From Luteibacter sp. SG786 (GTDB taxonomy: Bacteria; Pseudomonadota; Gammaproteobacteria; Xanthomonadales; Rhodanobacteraceae), in NCBI RefSeq assembly GCF_011759605.1, contig NZ_JAAOYX010000001.1, forward strand, positions 124,001 to 188,000: a DNA stretch of 64,000 nt, given 5' to 3'. Made by a program: the position numbers and the translations under genes. A model generated the notes under the pieces. The model was not told where the DNA came from, did no database searches, and worked only from the letters and a program-made list of their open reading frames with translations. Positions 57,592 through 64,000 of this stretch are shown in pieces (the first letter of the stretch is position 1; every line of letters begins with the position of its first letter).

Positions 57592-58230
57592 ATGATCGCC
57601 TCCCAGGCCCACGTCCTGCTGCTGCACGGGCTGTGGATGCGCGGGTTCGCCATGGCCATGCTGCATCGGCGCCTTCGCGAGGAGGGGTTCGAGGTGCATC
57701 AGTTCGAGTACATGAGCGTGGCCGCGCCGCCGGAACAGGCGATCGCGCGGCTGCGCAAGCGTATCCGCGCACTGGGGCCGGGGCCGGTTCACGTAGTGGG
57801 ACACAGCCTGGGCGGCATCCTGGCCCTGCTGGCCTGCCGCGACGACGACCTTCCGGACGGGCGCATCGTTTGTCTCGGCTCGCCGCTCAACGGCAGCGGC
57901 GCCGCCCGCGGCCTCACCCATCGTTGGGGCGGAGACATGCTGCTGGGGCGTTCGAAGGAACTGCTCGAACATGGCCTGGACCGCTGGGACGGCCGCCGGG
58001 AAGTGGGCGTGATCGCCGGAAGACAGCCGATGGGCTTGGGATCGCTGGTCGGCGACGTGGGCAGCGAGCACGACGGCTCGGTTGGCGTGGAGGAAACGCG
58101 CTTGCCGGGTCTCACGGCGCATTGCGTCCTCGAAACCAGTCACACCGGCATGCTGGTTTCCGCCGACGTAGCCCGCCAGGTGGCGTTTTTCCTGCGCGAA
58201 GGACGCTTCGATACACCGCCGGCCCTGTAG
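57592..58230 (+). CDS. alpha/beta hydrolase (PGAP1/lipase-like)
   Basis: The 212-residue cytoplasmic protein has an oxyanion region HVLLLHGLWMRG, the nucleophile elbow VVGHSLGGI (Ser72) and a C-terminal His in ETSHTGMLVS. It has the size of small esterase or lipase-like hydrolases. The substrate is unknown. It begins 13 bases after aspS, and its stop codon is part of a REP element. Confidence 0.87.
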   Translation: MIASQAHVLLLHGLWMRGFAMAMLHRRLREEGFEVHQFEYMSVAAPPEQAIARLRKRIRALGPGPVHVVGHSLGGILALLACRDDDLPDGRIVCLGSPLNGSGAARGLTHRWGGDMLLGRSKELLEHGLDRWDGRREVGVIAGRQPMGLGSLVGDVGSEHDGSVGVEETRLPGLTAHCVLETSHTGMLVSADVARQVAFFLREGRFDTPPAL

Positions 58231-58317
58231 GAGCCGTCATGACGGCGAGGGAAGTTCGCAATAGTCCGGGCCCGTTTCACCGCTTCGTCGGCTTCTCGCC
58301 GCTATAGCGGCTCCCAC
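58227..58317. repeat. REP pair after the alpha/beta hydrolase
   Basis: A forward unit GTAGGAGCCGTCATGACGGC (58227-58248) includes the stop codon of the preceding gene. An inverted unit (58296-58317) ends GCGGCTCCCAC. They are of the same family as the pair at 27559-27638 but have different stem sequences. A third partial unit may be present at about 58345-58360. Confidence 0.75.
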
Positions 58318-58418
58318 AGTCGGCACATCCAGCCGCTGCCGTCCCGCCGGCTCCCTACAGTCGCCCCGGTTCCGCTAGAATCGCGCCCCTGTCCGTCCGG
58401 TAGATCCAGGAATCGAAC

Positions 58419-59162
58419 ATGGGTAGAGGCCCGTCCATCGAAGGTCGCAAGAACGCCGAAGACGCCAAGCGCGCCAAGGTGTTCACGAAGCTGATCCGCG
58501 AAATCACCATCGCCACCCGTGGCGGCGTGCCCGACCCCAACGGCAATCCGCGCCTGCGCGCCGCCGTCGACAAGGCCCTGGCCGCCAACATGACGAAGGA
58601 CACCATCGAGCGCGCCATCAAGCGCGGTTCGGGTGCCGACGGCGGCGCGGACATGCACGAGATCCGCTACGAAGGCTACGGCCCGGCGGGCACCGCGCTG
58701 ATCATCGACTGCGTCACCGACAACCAGACCCGTACGGTGGCCGATGTGCGCGCCGCGCTCAACAAGCTCGGCGGGAACATGGGCACCACCAACTCGGTGG
58801 CCTTCCAGTTCACCCGCGTAGGTCAGGTGGTGGTGCACACCGGTGGCGACACCGACGTGGAGGCGAAGCTCGAGGAAGCCGCCATCGAGAACAACGCGGA
58901 AGACATCGTGATCGAGAACGGCGTCGGCACCGTGTTGCTGGCTCCCGATCCGATCGCCGTGGAAGCCATGCGCAAGGCGCTGGCCGCCGCCGGCTTCGAC
59001 ATCGACGGTTCCGACGTGGTCATGCGCCCGAACGGGCCGCTGGTCACGCCCACCGGCGAGGCGCTCGAACAGTTCGAAAAACTGCTGGACCGCCTGAATT
59101 CGCTCGACGACGTGGATGAGGTCTACCACAACGCCGTCCTGCCGGCCCACGACGAGGGCTGA
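58419..59162 (+). CDS. yebC: YebC/PmpR family protein
   Basis: The 247-residue protein starts [20 protein letters not shown] with the family's conserved N-terminus. It contains [38 protein letters not shown] and [14 protein letters not shown]. Family members act as transcription regulators and, in recent work, as factors that ease translation of difficult sequences. It is next to ruvC, as in most gammaproteobacteria. Confidence 0.96.
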   Translation: MGRGPSIEGRKNAEDAKRAKVFTKLIREITIATRGGVPDPNGNPRLRAAVDKALAANMTKDTIERAIKRGSGADGGADMHEIRYEGYGPAGTALIIDCVTDNQTRTVADVRAALNKLGGNMGTTNSVAFQFTRVGQVVVHTGGDTDVEAKLEEAAIENNAEDIVIENGVGTVLLAPDPIAVEAMRKALAAAGFDIDGSDVVMRPNGPLVTPTGEALEQFEKLLDRLNSLDDVDEVYHNAVLPAHDEG

Positions 59163-59176
59163 CGCCCCGTCGCCCC

Positions 59177-59698
59177 ATGATCCGCATCCTCGGCATCGAT
59201 CCGGGCAGCCAGCGTACCGGCGTCGGTGTGATCGACGTGGCGGACAACGGCGCGGTAAGCCACGTGTGGCACGGCGCGCTGCTCGTTTCCGGCGAAGCCA
59301 GCTTTCCGCTGCGCCTGAAACGCATCTTTGACGAGCTGTGCGGGATCATCGGCGAGCACGGTCCGGCGGAAGCCGCGATCGAGCGCGTGTTCATGGCACG
59401 CAACGCGGACTCCGCCCTGAAACTCGGGCAGGCGCGCGGTGCGGCCGTGTGTGCCGTGGTCAGCCAGGGAATCGTCGTGCACGAGTACGCCGCGACCGAA
59501 GTGAAACAGGCGGTAGTCGGTACCGGCCGCGCCGACAAGACCCAGGTCCAGCACATGATCGGGATGATCCTCGGTATCAAGGGTCCGCTGCAGGCGGATG
59601 CCGCCGACGCGCTGGCGATCGCGATCGCCCATGCGCACACCCGTTCCAGCATCGAACGCGTGGGCATCCCGCGCACCGCATGGAGACGCCGCCGATGA
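59177..59698 (+). CDS. ruvC: Holliday junction resolvase RuvC
   Basis: The 173-residue protein has the RNase H-like fold with acidic catalytic residues. The first is Asp8 in [12 protein letters not shown], followed by Glu in [20 protein letters not shown] and the C-terminal Asp pair in [14 protein letters not shown]. It cuts Holliday junctions together with RuvAB. Its stop overlaps the ruvA start (ATGA). Confidence 0.97.
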   Translation: MIRILGIDPGSQRTGVGVIDVADNGAVSHVWHGALLVSGEASFPLRLKRIFDELCGIIGEHGPAEAAIERVFMARNADSALKLGQARGAAVCAVVSQGIVVHEYAATEVKQAVVGTGRADKTQVQHMIGMILGIKGPLQADAADALAIAIAHAHTRSSIERVGIPRTAWRRRR

Positions 59699-60291
59699 TC
59701 GGCCGCCTGCGTGGCATCCTCATAAGCAAGCAGCCCCCGTCGCTCCTCATCGAGGTCGGCGGCGTGGGATACGACGTCGACGCGCCCATGTCGACCATCT
59801 ACGACCTTCCCGCCACGGGCAAGGAAGTGACCCTCCTCACCCATTACGCGGTGAAGGAAGACGGCGTGGCCCTTTATGGCTTCCTGCGCGAGGCGGAGCG
59901 GGCGATGTTCCGCAACCTGCTCAAGGTGAGCGGCATCGGCGCGAAGATCGCGCTGGCCGTGCTGTCCGGGGTCGCCACCGACGAACTGTCGCGGCTGGTG
60001 CACGCGGGCGACGTGGTGGCGCTCACCAAGATCCCTGGCATCGGCAAGAAGACCGCGGAGCGCATGGTGGTGGAATTGCGCGATCGCGTGGATGCCGTGG
60101 GAGTACGCTTGCCCGTCGGCACGGTGGGCGACGCGGCACCGGTGGATCCCGTGGGCGAAGCCACCGTGGCCTTGCAACAACTCGGTTACAAGCCCGTGGA
60201 AGCTTCGCGGCTGGTACAGAAAGCGGCGGCGGAAGGCGATTCCGCCGAAGCCATCATCCGCAAGGCGCTGCGCGCGGCGCTCGGAGGTTGA
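59695..60291 (+). CDS. ruvA: Holliday junction DNA helicase subunit RuvA
   Basis: The 198-residue protein has an OB fold ([20 protein letters not shown]), tandem helix-hairpin-helix motifs ([33 protein letters not shown]) and the C-terminal domain that contacts RuvB ([19 protein letters not shown]). It binds the four-way junction. In this genome ruvB is separated from it by kup and a repeat array. Confidence 0.97.
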   Translation: MIGRLRGILISKQPPSLLIEVGGVGYDVDAPMSTIYDLPATGKEVTLLTHYAVKEDGVALYGFLREAERAMFRNLLKVSGIGAKIALAVLSGVATDELSRLVHAGDVVALTKIPGIGKKTAERMVVELRDRVDAVGVRLPVGTVGDAAPVDPVGEATVALQQLGYKPVEASRLVQKAAAEGDSAEAIIRKALRAALGG

Positions 60292-60293
60292 AA

Positions 60294-62195
60294 GTGAAAA
60301 TGGAAAACCAAGCCGAAGACCTACAGCACGCGCACGGTCGTCGCTTGGGCGCGCTCGCGCTCGGCGCCATCGGCGTCGTTTTCGGCGACATCGGCACAAG
60401 CCCCCTGTACGCCATGAAAGAAACGCTGGGTACGCACGGCATGACGCCGCATCCGGCAGCCGTACTGGGCGTGCTCTCGCTGATCTTCTGGTCGTTGATC
60501 ATGGTGGTGTCGTTGAAATACGTCACCTTCGTGATGCGCGCGGACAACAAGGGCGAAGGCGGCATCATGGCGCTCATGGCGCTCGCGCAGCGCAGCGTCA
60601 GCGGCTCGCCGCGCGCGCGCTGGGTGCTGGCGGCGATCGGCATCTTCGGCGCCTCGCTGTTCTACGGCGACGGCGTGATCACGCCGGCCATCTCGGTGCT
60701 TTCCGCCGTGGAAGGTCTGGAAATTGCCGCGCCCCAGCTTGACACCTACGTGTTGCCGATCTGCCTGGTCATCATTTTCGTATTGTTCGCCGTGCAGCGG
60801 CACGGTACGAACATCGTCGGCAAGGCGTTCGCGCCGGTGATGGTCCTGTGGTTCCTCGTGCTGGCCTTCCTCGGCCTGCGCCAGCTCGTGGCGCATCCCG
60901 AGGTGCTGGTGGCGCTGAATCCCTGGTACGCGGTGACCTTCTTCCGCGAGCACGGCAAGTTGTCGTTCATCGCTCTCGGCGGCGTGGTGCTGGCGCTCAC
61001 GGGCGCCGAGGCGCTGTACGCGGATATGGGCCATTTCGGAAAGCGTCCGATCCGGCTGGCCTGGTTCGGATTCGTGCTGCCGGCCCTGCTTATCAATTAC
61101 TTCGGTCAGGGGGCATTGCTCCTGCACGACCGGAGCGCCATCGAAAACCCCTTCTATCGCATGGTGCCGGAAGACTGGCTCTATCCGATGGTGGCGTTGG
61201 CGACCATGGCGGCGATCATCGCCTCCCAAGCGGTGATCTCGGGTGCCTTCTCGATGACTCGCGAGGCCATGTCGCTCGGCTATTCGCCGCGCATGGCCGT
61301 GGTGCACACGTCGCACGAGATGTCCGGGCAGATTTTCGTGCCATGGGTGAACAGGCTGTTGCTGGTGTTGGTGTTCCTCGCCGTGCTCGGCTTCCGCTCG
61401 TCGAACAATCTCGGCGCGGCCTACGGTATCGCCGTGACGGGCACCATGACGATGACGACGCTGCTGGCCCTCGTGGTCGCGCGCCTGCGCTGGCATTGGC
61501 ACTGGTCCGCGGTCATCACCGTGGGTGTCATCTTCCTCATCACCGATCTTTCGTTCTTCGGCGCGAACGCGCTGAAGATCGCGCATGGCGGCTGGTTCCC
61601 GCTGGTTCTCGGCGTGATCATCTTCACGGTGATGACGACCTGGCGCCGGGGCAGGGACCTTGTGGTGCGCGAGATCAAGCAGTCGGGCCTGGCGCTGGAG
61701 CCGTTCGTCGCGAACATCGCGGACCATCCGCCGCTGATCGTTCCGGGCACGGCGGTGTTCCTCACCGCGAACCAGAACGCGGTGCCGCACGCGATGCTGC
61801 ACAACCTGAAGCACAACAAGGTGCTGCACGAGCGCAACGTGCTGCTGACGGTGGAGATGCTCGAGACGCCCGTCGCGGAAAGCGAAGAGCGCATGGAGGT
61901 GATCGAGTACGGCAGCGGTTTCTACGGCCTGCAGTTGCGGTACGGCTTCGCCGAAGATCCCAACATCCCCAACTCGCTGTCGCGTGCGGGCGCACTGGGC
62001 CTGGACTTCGACATGATGGACACGACGTTCTTCCTGTCGCGCGAAACGATCGTCGCCGACGTCCGCCGCCCGGGCATGGCTCTGTGGCGCGACAAGCTGT
62101 TCGCCTTCCTTGCACGAAACGCGATGCCGGCGACGGCGTTCTTCCAGATTCCGGGCAATCGGCTGATCGAGTTGGGGGCCCAGGTCGAGATCTGA
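60294..62195 (+). CDS. kup: low-affinity potassium uptake protein Kup
   Basis: The protein has about 631-633 residues and twelve membrane helices. Family motifs are GVVFGDIGTSPLYAMKE, DNKGEGGIMALMALA, LFYGDGVITPAISVLSAVEG and AYGIAVTGTMTMTTLL. A cytoplasmic C-terminal part begins near residue 480. GTG 60294 sits 6 bases after GGAGG and fits better than ATG 60300, but both are possible. It imports K+ with H+. It lies between ruvA and ruvB. Confidence 0.95.
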   Translation: MKMENQAEDLQHAHGRRLGALALGAIGVVFGDIGTSPLYAMKETLGTHGMTPHPAAVLGVLSLIFWSLIMVVSLKYVTFVMRADNKGEGGIMALMALAQRSVSGSPRARWVLAAIGIFGASLFYGDGVITPAISVLSAVEGLEIAAPQLDTYVLPICLVIIFVLFAVQRHGTNIVGKAFAPVMVLWFLVLAFLGLRQLVAHPEVLVALNPWYAVTFFREHGKLSFIALGGVVLALTGAEALYADMGHFGKRPIRLAWFGFVLPALLINYFGQGALLLHDRSAIENPFYRMVPEDWLYPMVALATMAAIIASQAVISGAFSMTREAMSLGYSPRMAVVHTSHEMSGQIFVPWVNRLLLVLVFLAVLGFRSSNNLGAAYGIAVTGTMTMTTLLALVVARLRWHWHWSAVITVGVIFLITDLSFFGANALKIAHGGWFPLVLGVIIFTVMTTWRRGRDLVVREIKQSGLALEPFVANIADHPPLIVPGTAVFLTANQNAVPHAMLHNLKHNKVLHERNVLLTVEMLETPVAESEERMEVIEYGSGFYGLQLRYGFAEDPNIPNSLSRAGALGLDFDMMDTTFFLSRETIVADVRRPGMALWRDKLFAFLARNAMPATAFFQIPGNRLIELGAQVEI

Positions 62196-62205
62196 GGTGG
62201 GGGGC

Positions 62206-62400
62206 GTGAGTCGGCCACTGCGTGGCCTGTAAGTCGCGGGCTGCGCCCGGCTGCGAACCGTGAGTGGAGGCGTAAGCTTACGGTTCACAGGCCGCGCAGC
62301 GGCCGACTCGCAGGTCGCGCAAGCGACCGACTCACGGCCACACAGGCCGCGCAAGCGGCCGACTCACGGGCCACACAGGTCGCGCAGCGACCGACTCACG
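62206..62400. repeat. GACTCAC-linked hairpin array, copy C
   Basis: It opens with GTGAGTCG and hairpins, has GAACCGTGAG and GGTTCACAGG around the centre, and closes with four hairpins separated by CGACTC(A/G)C linkers. The stems alternate GGCCGC/GCGGCC and GGTCGC/GCGACC, so changes are compensated in the other arm. It fills the gap between kup and ruvB and is followed by GCGCATAATGCGC, whose CATAAT could serve as a -10 box for ruvB. Confidence 0.85.
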
Positions 62401-62415
62401 GCGCATAATGCGCAA

Positions 62416-63456
62416 ATGTCCGAACACCGCATCATTTCCTCCGCCGCCGCCATGGACGACGAGGCGCTGGAGGCAAGCATCCGGCCGAAGCGCCTGGCCG
62501 AGTACCTCGGCCAGCAGACGGTTCGGGAGCAGATGGCCATCTATATCGAGGCGGCGCGGCGGCGCGGCGGGGCGTTGGACCATACCCTCATCTTCGGGCC
62601 GCCCGGCCTCGGCAAGACCACGCTTTCCCATGTGATCGCCAACGAGCTGGGGGTGAGCGTGCGGTCCACGTCCGGGCCGGTGTTGGAGCGGGCGGGCGAC
62701 CTCGCGGCGCTGCTCACCAACCTCGAGGCCAACGACGTCCTTTTCGTGGACGAGATCCATCGCCTGTCGCCAGTGGTCGAGGAGGTGCTCTATCCGGCGA
62801 TGGAGGACTTCCAGATCGACATCATGATTGGCGAAGGGCCGGCTGCCCGGTCCATCAAGCTCGATCTTCCGCCTTTCACGCTGATCGGCGCGACGACGCG
62901 CGCGGGCCTCCTCACCGGGCCGCTGCGCGACCGCTTCGGCATCATCCAGCGCCTGGAGTTCTACAGCATCGAGGAACTCACGGCGATCGTCCGCCGGGCG
63001 GCGCGCATCTTCGGCATCGAATGCGAATTCGAGGGCGCGGTGGAAATCGCCCGCCGTTCCCGCGGCACGCCGCGCATCGCCAATCGCCTGCTGCGCCGGG
63101 TGCGAGATTTTGCGGAAGTGCGCGGCGACGGCCGCATCACCCACGAGTTGGCCCGTGCGGCCACCGACATGCTGAAAGTGGACGCCGAAGGCTTCGACGA
63201 CCTCGATCGTCGCCTCCTTGGCATCATCATCGAGAATTTCGACGGGGGCCCGGTGGGGGTGGAATCGCTGGCCGCCGCGCTCAGCGAGGACCGCGGCACC
63301 CTGGAGGACGTGGTGGAGCCTTACCTGATCCAGCAGGGCTACCTGATCCGGACAGCGCGGGGCCGCATGGCCTCGGCCAAGGCCTGGCGGCACCTGGGTC
63401 TGACCCCGCCGCCACGCCAGGCGGCCACGCCCGACCTCTTCTCGGACGGGGCATGA
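62416..63456 (+). CDS. ruvB: Holliday junction branch-migration ATPase RuvB
   Basis: The 346-residue protein has Walker [14 protein letters not shown], Walker [10 protein letters not shown], sensor 1 [18 protein letters not shown] and a C-terminal winged helix ([21 protein letters not shown]). With RuvA it drives branch migration. ATG 62416 gives the conserved start; the longer frame runs into the repeat array. Its stop overlaps the ybgC start. Confidence 0.97.
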   Translation: MSEHRIISSAAAMDDEALEASIRPKRLAEYLGQQTVREQMAIYIEAARRRGGALDHTLIFGPPGLGKTTLSHVIANELGVSVRSTSGPVLERAGDLAALLTNLEANDVLFVDEIHRLSPVVEEVLYPAMEDFQIDIMIGEGPAARSIKLDLPPFTLIGATTRAGLLTGPLRDRFGIIQRLEFYSIEELTAIVRRAARIFGIECEFEGAVEIARRSRGTPRIANRLLRRVRDFAEVRGDGRITHELARAATDMLKVDAEGFDDLDRRLLGIIIENFDGGPVGVESLAAALSEDRGTLEDVVEPYLIQQGYLIRTARGRMASAKAWRHLGLTPPPRQAATPDLFSDGA

Positions 63457-63857
63457 GCGTTTTCAGCTGGCCTGTCCGCATCTACTGGGAAGACACCGAC
63501 GCCGGTGGCGTCGTCTACCACGCGAATTACATCCGTTTCATGGAAAGAGCGCGGACGGAATGGCTGCGCGCCCAGGGCATCGACCAGCTGTCGCTGCGCG
63601 AGTCGACCTCGCTGGGCTTCGTCGTCCGCGACATGCACCTCGACTTCCACCGCCCGGCCCGTCTGGATGATGAACTTCGGGTCACGGTGAGCGTCAAAGA
63701 ACGCCGTTCAGCCAGTATGCTGTTCGGTCAGGAGATCGTGCGGGGGGATGCGGCACTGGTACGCGCGCAGGTGCGCGTGGCGTGCGTCAACCTCGACACG
63801 ATGCGCCCGGCGCAGATCCCAGCGGGTCTGTTTGCCAACGAATTCCCCATTACCTGA
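63453..63857 (+). CDS. ybgC: acyl-CoA thioesterase YbgC (Tol-Pal associated)
   Basis: The 134-residue hotdog-fold protein has the 4-hydroxybenzoyl-CoA thioesterase signature [20 protein letters not shown] with Asp16 and His23. It is the usual first gene of the tol-pal cluster and overlaps ruvB by 4 bases. It hydrolyses acyl-CoA or acyl-carrier thioesters and associates with phospholipid synthesis enzymes in E. coli. Confidence 0.95.
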   Translation: MSVFSWPVRIYWEDTDAGGVVYHANYIRFMERARTEWLRAQGIDQLSLRESTSLGFVVRDMHLDFHRPARLDDELRVTVSVKERRSASMLFGQEIVRGDAALVRAQVRVACVNLDTMRPAQIPAGLFANEFPIT

Positions 63858-63889
63858 TAGCCAGATACCCGGCGGAGAGCCCTCAAGCG

Positions 63890-64000
63890 ATGAACGGTGG
63901 ACTGAACATTTTCAAGCTGGTGTCGGAAGCGAGCCTGCCCGTACAACTGGTGATGCTTCTCTTGCTGGTGTTCTCGTTCCTGTCCTGGGTGATCATCATC
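63890..64000 (+). CDS. tolQ: TolQ, N-terminal fragment (cut by window end)
   Basis: The first 37 codons are visible: a short N-terminus (MNGGLNIFKLVSEASLP) and the start of a membrane helix (VQLVMLLLLVFSFLSWVIII). Position directly after ybgC and this N-terminus fit TolQ, the MotA/TolQ/ExbB family proton-channel subunit of the Tol-Pal system. GGAGAG lies 10 bases upstream of ATG 63890. Confidence 0.85.
   Translation, partial: MNGGLNIFKLVSEASLPVQLVMLLLLVFSFLSWVIII

Overview
This window looks like chromosomal DNA from a high-GC gammaproteobacterium of the Xanthomonadales, probably Rhodanobacteraceae (Luteibacter/Dyella-like). The reasons are the pilR-pilS genes next to sucCD, the large Oar-type TonB-dependent receptors, the aspS-yebC-ruvC-ruvA-kup-ruvB-ybgC-tolQ order, and SMAG/REP-like palindromes. 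This is inferred from gene content only; no rRNA, tRNA, CRISPR array, insertion sequence or prophage was seen.

Left part (1-16.7 kb). The 3' part of a GH92 alpha-mannosidase is followed by a three-gene signalling cluster (CHASE3/PAS histidine kinase, Rcp1-type receiver, hybrid kinase) and a delta-60 repeat protein. Next comes a polymorphic-toxin locus: a 1963-residue secreted RHS protein with CARDB-like and fibronectin-type repeats at its end, then a separate cistron carrying the RHS terminal signature and a toxin-like tail. A small immunity-like gene, two unknown genes and a second, paralogous immunity-like gene follow.

Middle (16.7-27.6 kb). This holds pilR and pilS (type IV pilus regulation), divergent sucC-sucD closed by a strong terminator, a secreted N-acetylmuramoyl-L-alanine amidase, and a TonB-dependent receptor. 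The receptor has a 300-base leader with a good promoter, a strong ribosome binding site, a 25-codon ORF ending Cys-Cys-Cys-Cys-Arg-stop, and overlapping hairpins. That is the layout of a cysteine-responsive transcription attenuator, so this receptor may serve sulfur acquisition.

Murein-peptide island (27.6-44.4 kb). Two divergent operons share a 153-base region containing a 16-base palindrome. The minus-strand operon encodes a DUF819 membrane protein, an SH3-NlpC/P60 endopeptidase, an L-Ala-D/L-Glu epimerase, an RpiR/MurR-type regulator, an L,D-transpeptidase-fold protein, a dicarboxylate/amino-acid symporter and a DauA-like D-amino-acid dehydrogenase. The plus-strand operon encodes a secreted transglutaminase-like protein, an Oar-type receptor, a membrane dipeptidase fused to a serine beta-lactamase/DD-peptidase-like domain, a VanX-like D-Ala-D-Ala dipeptidase and a serine hydrolase lipoprotein. 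Together they read as a complete pathway: outer-membrane capture of peptidoglycan peptides, periplasmic trimming, inner-membrane uptake, then epimerisation and oxidation of the D-amino acids.

Right part (44.4-64 kb) is mostly housekeeping: nadE, bamD, rluD, pgeF, otsB-otsA, clpB (with a sigma-32-like promoter), an FmdB zinc-ribbon protein, two tandem DUF3011 proteins, aspS, an alpha/beta hydrolase, yebC, ruvC-ruvA, kup, ruvB, ybgC and the start of tolQ. Three gaps here (after nadE, clpB and kup) hold an unusual repeat family: small hairpins of varying stem sequence separated by a constant GACTCAC/GTGAGTC linker.
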